Below are positions 60,067 to 64,000 of a stretch of 64,000 nucleotides of DNA, piece by piece. The translations under genes and the position numbers were made by a program. This DNA comes from Herbaspirillum sp. (GTDB lineage Bacteria > Pseudomonadota > Gammaproteobacteria > Burkholderiales > Burkholderiaceae_D). Every line of letters starts with the position of its first letter. Within the stretch, counting starts at the first letter, position 1. The notes under the pieces were generated by a model. It saw only the letters and a program-made list of their open reading frames with translations, was not told the origin of the DNA and ran no database searches. Location of the stretch: the NCBI GenBank assembly GCA_028292625.1, contig JAQGLY010000086.1, positions 1 through 64,000 on the forward strand, read 5' to 3'.

Positions 60067-61878
60067 ATGCCACGGACCCCTTTTCCCAAGCAGCTGTCTT
60101 CGCAAATCGCGTTCGACACCGCGCGCACGATTCTGGACGGCTTCGACAAGCATTACCGCTTGTTCCGCGCCGCCAGCCAGGCCGCGCGGCAGCACTTCGA
60201 ACAGGCGGACTGGCGTGTGGGGCAGGCCGCCGCGCGCGAACGCATTGGGTTTTACGATACCCGCGTGGCCGAATGCGTGCAAATACTGCGGGACGAATAC
60301 GCGCCGGGAGATCTGAGCGGTGAAGTCTGGCGCGAAGTCAAACTGCACTACATCGGCCTGCTGATCGATCACAAGCAACCGGAACTGGCGGAGATCTTTT
60401 TCAATTCGGTCTGCTGCAAGATCCTGCAGCGCGCCTATTTCCACAACGATTTCATTTTCGTGCGGCCGGCCGTGTCCACCGACTATCTGGACACCGACGA
60501 ACCGGCCCCGACCTATCGCGTCTACTATCCCGGCGCCGACGGCCTGCGTTATACGCTGCGGCGCGTCGTCACCAATTTTCAACTGCGCTGCCCGTTCGCG
60601 GATCTGGAGCGCGACGTCGCGCTGGTTGAGCAAAGACTGCAGCGACTGCTGGGCGGCGACAGATATCCGAATTTTCAGATCCAGATACTGGCCAGCCTGT
60701 TTTATCGCAACAAGGGAGCGTACATCGTCGGCAAGATCGTCAACGGCGTCCACGAAATCCCGCTGGCGCTGCCGATTCTGCACGATGGCGGCAAGGGTCT
60801 GTACATCGACGCGGTCCTGGCCGATAGCGATCTGCTGGCGATGCTGTTTTCGTTTACCCGCGCCTATTTCATGGTCGACATGGAAGTACCGTCGGCTTAC
60901 GTGCAATTCCTGCGCTCGCTGCTGCCGGCCAAGCCGCGCAGCGAAATCTATACCATTCTCGGCCTGCAGAAGATGGGTAAGGCGCTGTTCTATCGCGACT
61001 TCCTGCGCCACCTGCGGCATTCATCGGACCGCATCGACAGCGCGCCCGGCATCCGCGGACTGGTGATGGTGGTGTTTGCGCTACCGTCGTTCCCGTATGT
61101 ATTCAAGGTGATCAAGGACAGTTTTCCGCCGCCCAAGGACACCACTCCGGCGCTGGTCGAGCAGAAATACCTGCTGGTCAAATATCACGATCGCGTCGGC
61201 CGCCTGGCCGATACGCTGGAATATTCCAGCGTCGCTTTTCCGCGCGCGCGCTTTTCGGCCGCGTTGCTGGCCGAACTCAAGCGCGTGGCGGCGTCGGCGG
61301 TCGAAGAGGACGGCGATGAAATCGTGATTCGCCATTTGTACATCGAGCGTCGCATGACGCCGCTGAACATTTTCCTGGCCGACGCCGAACGCCGCGGCGA
61401 CCATGCGGCGCTGACCCACGGCATCGTCGAATACGGCAATGCGATCAAGGACCTGATCGGCGCCAACATATTTCCCGGCGACATGCTGTATAAAAATTTC
61501 GGCGTCACGCGCCATGGCCGCGTGGTGTTTTACGATTACGACGAAATCGAATACATCAGCGACTGCCGCTTCCGCGCCATCCCCGCGCCGCACAACGAAG
61601 AGGACGAAATGGCGGCCGAGCCCTGGTATCCGATCGCCAGAAACGACGTGTTTCCGGAACAGTTCGACGCCTTTCTGCTGGGCAACCCGCGGATCCGCGA
61701 AATATTCATGCAGCACCATGCCGAGCTGCTGGACTATCGTTACTGGCAACGGCATCGACAACGCATTCTGGACGGGCATCTGAACGATGTCTTTCCCTAT
61801 CCGCAGCATTTGCGGCTGAAACACGATCCGGCCGTGGCCCTTGCCCCGGCCTATCCACTCACCGGAGTTCCTCAATGA
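60067..61878 (+). CDS. aceK: Isocitrate dehydrogenase kinase/phosphatase
   Basis: A 603-residue AceK, which phosphorylates and dephosphorylates isocitrate dehydrogenase to steer carbon into the glyoxylate shunt. The N-terminal regulatory domain spans about 1-320. The kinase-like domain has VVFALPSFPYVFKVIKDSF with the ATP-binding Lys, RRMTPLNIFL, the catalytic loop region DMLYKNFGVTRHGRVVFYDYDEIEY, and MAAEPWYPI. It sits between liuA and a thiolase, overlapping the thiolase start as ATGA, and not beside aceA/aceB as in enterobacteria. Acetyl-CoA from leucine makes the link sensible. Confidence 0.95.
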   Translation: MPRTPFPKQLSSQIAFDTARTILDGFDKHYRLFRAASQAARQHFEQADWRVGQAAARERIGFYDTRVAECVQILRDEYAPGDLSGEVWREVKLHYIGLLIDHKQPELAEIFFNSVCCKILQRAYFHNDFIFVRPAVSTDYLDTDEPAPTYRVYYPGADGLRYTLRRVVTNFQLRCPFADLERDVALVEQRLQRLLGGDRYPNFQIQILASLFYRNKGAYIVGKIVNGVHEIPLALPILHDGGKGLYIDAVLADSDLLAMLFSFTRAYFMVDMEVPSAYVQFLRSLLPAKPRSEIYTILGLQKMGKALFYRDFLRHLRHSSDRIDSAPGIRGLVMVVFALPSFPYVFKVIKDSFPPPKDTTPALVEQKYLLVKYHDRVGRLADTLEYSSVAFPRARFSAALLAELKRVAASAVEEDGDEIVIRHLYIERRMTPLNIFLADAERRGDHAALTHGIVEYGNAIKDLIGANIFPGDMLYKNFGVTRHGRVVFYDYDEIEYISDCRFRAIPAPHNEEDEMAAEPWYPIARNDVFPEQFDAFLLGNPRIREIFMQHHAELLDYRYWQRHRQRILDGHLNDVFPYPQHLRLKHDPAVALAPAYPLTGVPQ

Positions 61879-63098
61879 ACACTTCCAGCCAAGCCAACGA
61901 TTTCACGGACCCCATCGTCATCGTCGGCGCCGCGCGCACGCCGATGGGCATGTTTCAGGGCGATTTCGCATCGCTGAGCGCCAACGACCTCGGCGCCGTC
62001 GCCATCCGTGCCGCCATCGAACGCGCCGGCATCGCCGCCGACCAGGTGCAGGACGTCTGGTTCGGCAATTGCCTGATGGCCGGCCAGGGCCAGGCGCCGG
62101 CGCGGCAGGCCGCGATCAAGGCCGGGGTGCCGACCTCGGCGGGCGCGGTCACGCTGTCCAAAATGTGCGGATCGGCGATGCAGGCCGCGATGTTCGCCAG
62201 CGACGCTCTGTGCGCCGGCAGCAGCGACGTAGTGGTCGCCGGCGGCATGGAGTCGATGACCAATGCGCCGTATTTGGTGCCGAAGGCGCGCGGCGGCTAT
62301 CGGATCGGCCACGGCATGATGTACGACCATATGATGCTGGACGGGCTGGAAGACGCCTATGCCAAGAGCGATAACGGCGGCGGCCGCGCGATGGGCTCCT
62401 TCGCCGAGGACTGCGCCGCCAAATACCGCTTCACGCGTGAAGACCAGGACGCCTTCGCCATCGCGTCGGTGCAGCGTGCACAGGCCGCCGCTGCCGCCGG
62501 CGCATTCGCATGGGAAATCGCGCCGGTGACGGTCAAGGGCCGCAACGGCGACATCGTCGTCGATAAGGACGAGGGACCGGAAAAAGCCCGTCCGGAAAAA
62601 ATCCCGTCGCTGAAACCCGCGTTCAAAAAAGACGGCACCATCACCGCCGCATCGTCGTCGTCGATCAACGACGGCGCCGCCGCACTGGTGCTCATGCGCG
62701 CTTCGACCGCGCGCGCGCTGGGCAGCACGCCGATCGCCCGCATCGTGGCCCACGCCCGCCATGCGCAGGCGCCGGAATGGTTCACCACAGCGCCGGTGGG
62801 CGCCATTAGCAAGCTGTACGCGAAGACCGGCTGGAAGACCGCGGACGTCGATCTGTTTGAAATCAACGAAGCCTTTGCCGCGGTGCCGATGGCGGCGATG
62901 GCCGAGCTGGGCATCGCGCACGACCGGCTCAATGTGCATGGCGGGGCGTGCATACTGGGGCACCCGATTGGCGCGTCCGGCGCGCGCATCGTGATTACGC
63001 TGATCGGCGCGCTGAAACGGGGCGGCGGCAAACGCGGCGTCGCGGCGCTGTGCATCGGCGGCGGCGAAGCGACCGCATTGGCGCTCGAATTAATGTAA
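61875..63098 (+). CDS. Acetyl-CoA C-acyltransferase (thiolase)
   Basis: A 407-residue thiolase. Catalytic residues: Cys in TLSKMCGSAMQA, His in LGHPIGASGARIVI, and Cys in ALCIGGGEATAL; also GGMESMTNAPYLV and EAFAAVPMAAM. It would join or split acetoacetyl-CoA and other 3-ketoacyl-CoA. ATG 61875 overlaps the aceK stop. In this context it consumes acetoacetyl-CoA arising from leucine; a role in polyhydroxybutyrate synthesis is the alternative, though no phaB or phaC is present here. Confidence 0.9.
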   Translation: MNTSSQANDFTDPIVIVGAARTPMGMFQGDFASLSANDLGAVAIRAAIERAGIAADQVQDVWFGNCLMAGQGQAPARQAAIKAGVPTSAGAVTLSKMCGSAMQAAMFASDALCAGSSDVVVAGGMESMTNAPYLVPKARGGYRIGHGMMYDHMMLDGLEDAYAKSDNGGGRAMGSFAEDCAAKYRFTREDQDAFAIASVQRAQAAAAAGAFAWEIAPVTVKGRNGDIVVDKDEGPEKARPEKIPSLKPAFKKDGTITAASSSSINDGAAALVLMRASTARALGSTPIARIVAHARHAQAPEWFTTAPVGAISKLYAKTGWKTADVDLFEINEAFAAVPMAAMAELGIAHDRLNVHGGACILGHPIGASGARIVITLIGALKRGGGKRGVAALCIGGGEATALALELM

Positions 63099-63113
63099 AT
63101 GGAGAAAAACTTA

Positions 63114-63719
63114 ATGTCGAAAGCCCTGGATTTCTATTTCGATTTCAGCTCGCCCTACAGTTATCTCGCATCGACCGCAATCGATGCGCTGGCCGCCGCA
63201 CACGGCTACGGCGTCAACTGGCATCCGATATTGCTGGGCGTCATTTTCAAGACCGTAGGCAATCAGCAAATGACCGAAGTGCCGCTCAAGGGCCGCTATG
63301 CCTGGCACGACCTGGCGCGCAGCGCCCGTTTCCATGGCATCGCGTTCAAGCATCCCACGCACTTCCCGCTCGGCACACAGATCGCGGCGCGCGCCATGCT
63401 GTGGATACGGCAGCGGCAGGGCGACGCGGCCGCGGTCCGCTTTGCGCAGGCAATCTTCGCCGCCATGTTTGTCGACGACATCGATATCAGCCAAAAGGCC
63501 GAAGTATTGCGTATCGCCGCCGCGCTGGAGGCGGATGCGGCAGCGTTGGAGACCGCGCTGGAAGCGCCGGAAATCAAGGAACAGTTGAAAACCGAAGTGG
63601 CGCAGGCCCTGCAACGGGGCGTATTCGGCGCGCCGTTCATCATCGTCGGCGACGAAGCGTTCTGGGGTTTCGACCGCTTCGACCAGCTCGCGGCTTATCT
63701 GAAAAACGGCAACATTTAA
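63114..63719 (+). CDS. 2-hydroxychromene-2-carboxylate isomerase family (DsbA-like kappa GST)
   Basis: A 201-residue thioredoxin-fold protein of the HCCA isomerase/kappa GST group. FYFDFSSPYSYLAST at the start gives the catalytic Ser region, and FGAPFIIVGDEAFWGFDRFDQL the C-terminal part. Such proteins use glutathione to isomerise aromatic intermediates, but many in acyl-CoA clusters have unknown substrates. GGAG stands 8 bases before ATG 63114; it follows the thiolase by 15 bases. Confidence 0.87.
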   Translation: MSKALDFYFDFSSPYSYLASTAIDALAAAHGYGVNWHPILLGVIFKTVGNQQMTEVPLKGRYAWHDLARSARFHGIAFKHPTHFPLGTQIAARAMLWIRQRQGDAAAVRFAQAIFAAMFVDDIDISQKAEVLRIAAALEADAAALETALEAPEIKEQLKTEVAQALQRGVFGAPFIIVGDEAFWGFDRFDQLAAYLKNGNI

Positions 63720-63732
63720 CCGGGCGCGGCCT

Positions 63733-64000
63733 ATGACCAGCAAAATCAAAGATATCCCCTGCCCCTGCGGCAACGGCCTGTACAGCAAATGCTGCGGGCG
63801 CTTTATCGACGGCGGCCGGCCCGCGGCCAGCGCCGCGGAGCTGATGCGCTCGCGCTATACCGCCTTTACCCAGCACAACGACGCCTATCTGCGCAGCACC
63901 TGGCTGCCCGACACGCTGCCCGAAGGCGCGATCACGTCCGAAGACGACGTCAAATGGACCGACCTGAGAATCGTCGCTCATCATCATGCCGACGATGCCG
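63733..64000 (+). CDS. YchJ-like SEC-C zinc-binding protein (cut by window end)
   Basis: The first 89 residues of a UPF0225/YchJ-family protein. The SEC-C motif CPCGNGLYSKCCGRFIDG binds zinc, and RSRYTAFTQHNDAYL with YL-STWLP is typical. The family is about 140-160 residues, so about a third lies beyond the window. It starts 13 bases after the isomerase gene. Confidence 0.85.
   Translation, partial: MTSKIKDIPCPCGNGLYSKCCGRFIDGGRPAASAAELMRSRYTAFTQHNDAYLRSTWLPDTLPEGAITSEDDVKWTDLRIVAHHHADDA

Noticed and set aside
1..64000. CRISPR arrays, tRNA or rRNA genes, prophage or transposase genes
   Set aside because: Reading through the window showed no direct-repeat array, no cloverleaf-type segment I could support, and no mobile-element protein.

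Overview
The window looks like a GC-rich betaproteobacterial chromosome segment (Burkholderiales, most likely Oxalobacteraceae such as a Collimonas/Herbaspirillum relative). This is inferred from gene content and codon usage (homogentisate cluster, trifunctional-type AceK, PutA, LiuR-controlled leucine degradation, ZrgA-type zinc uptake, MprF/AcvB), not from any marker gene. No rRNA, tRNA, CRISPR array, transposase or phage gene was found. Almost all DNA is coding.

Layout. 1-396: palindrome-rich repeat DNA. 397-3162: exported Ig-like/DUF11 protein. 3168-5968: three-subunit flavin amino-acid dehydrogenase (HcnABC / opine oxidase / D-hydroxyproline dehydrogenase type). 6125-10470: homogentisate pathway hmgA-fahA-maiA with a divergent LysR regulator. 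10606-16539: gluconate locus (gntP-gntK, LacI-type gntR) split by a pentapeptide-repeat protein. 16540-19161: SsuABC/TauABC-like importer. 19271-22143: sulfate importer cysW-cysT-sbp without cysA. 22279-23448: HPP/CBS membrane protein. 23726-27777: mprF-acvB. 27864-33018: aldehyde dehydrogenase and a large GGDEF-EAL sensor. 33427-37152: putA. 37509-40899: thiol-disulfide lipoprotein, RIO kinase, xdhC-mocA. 41021-49857: two giant paralogous HExxH proteins. 49867-56202: zinc uptake, a ZnuABC-like operon divergent from a ZrgA/ZrmABCD-like operon. 56219-57100: YopJ-family acetyltransferase-like effector. 57139-64000: LiuR-controlled acyl-CoA catabolism with aceK, a thiolase, an HCCA isomerase and a truncated ychJ.

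How it works together. The metabolic modules are conventional: tyrosine/phenylalanine, gluconate, sulfur, proline and leucine use, plus zinc homeostasis. Scattered between them are four proteins that look like secreted effectors. They are a pentapeptide-repeat protein with a Pro/Ser/Thr-rich, nearly uncharged N terminus; two 1.4-1.5 kaa paralogues with identical HETTHWLTKLEDPP motifs and a shared promoter architecture; and a full-length YopJ-like protein with a conserved His/Glu/Cys triad. None has a clear Shine-Dalgarno sequence, unlike most neighbours. No secretion machinery lies in the window, so type III delivery is an inference. The tandem HExxH pair and its shared upstream element are the best candidate for an undescribed system.
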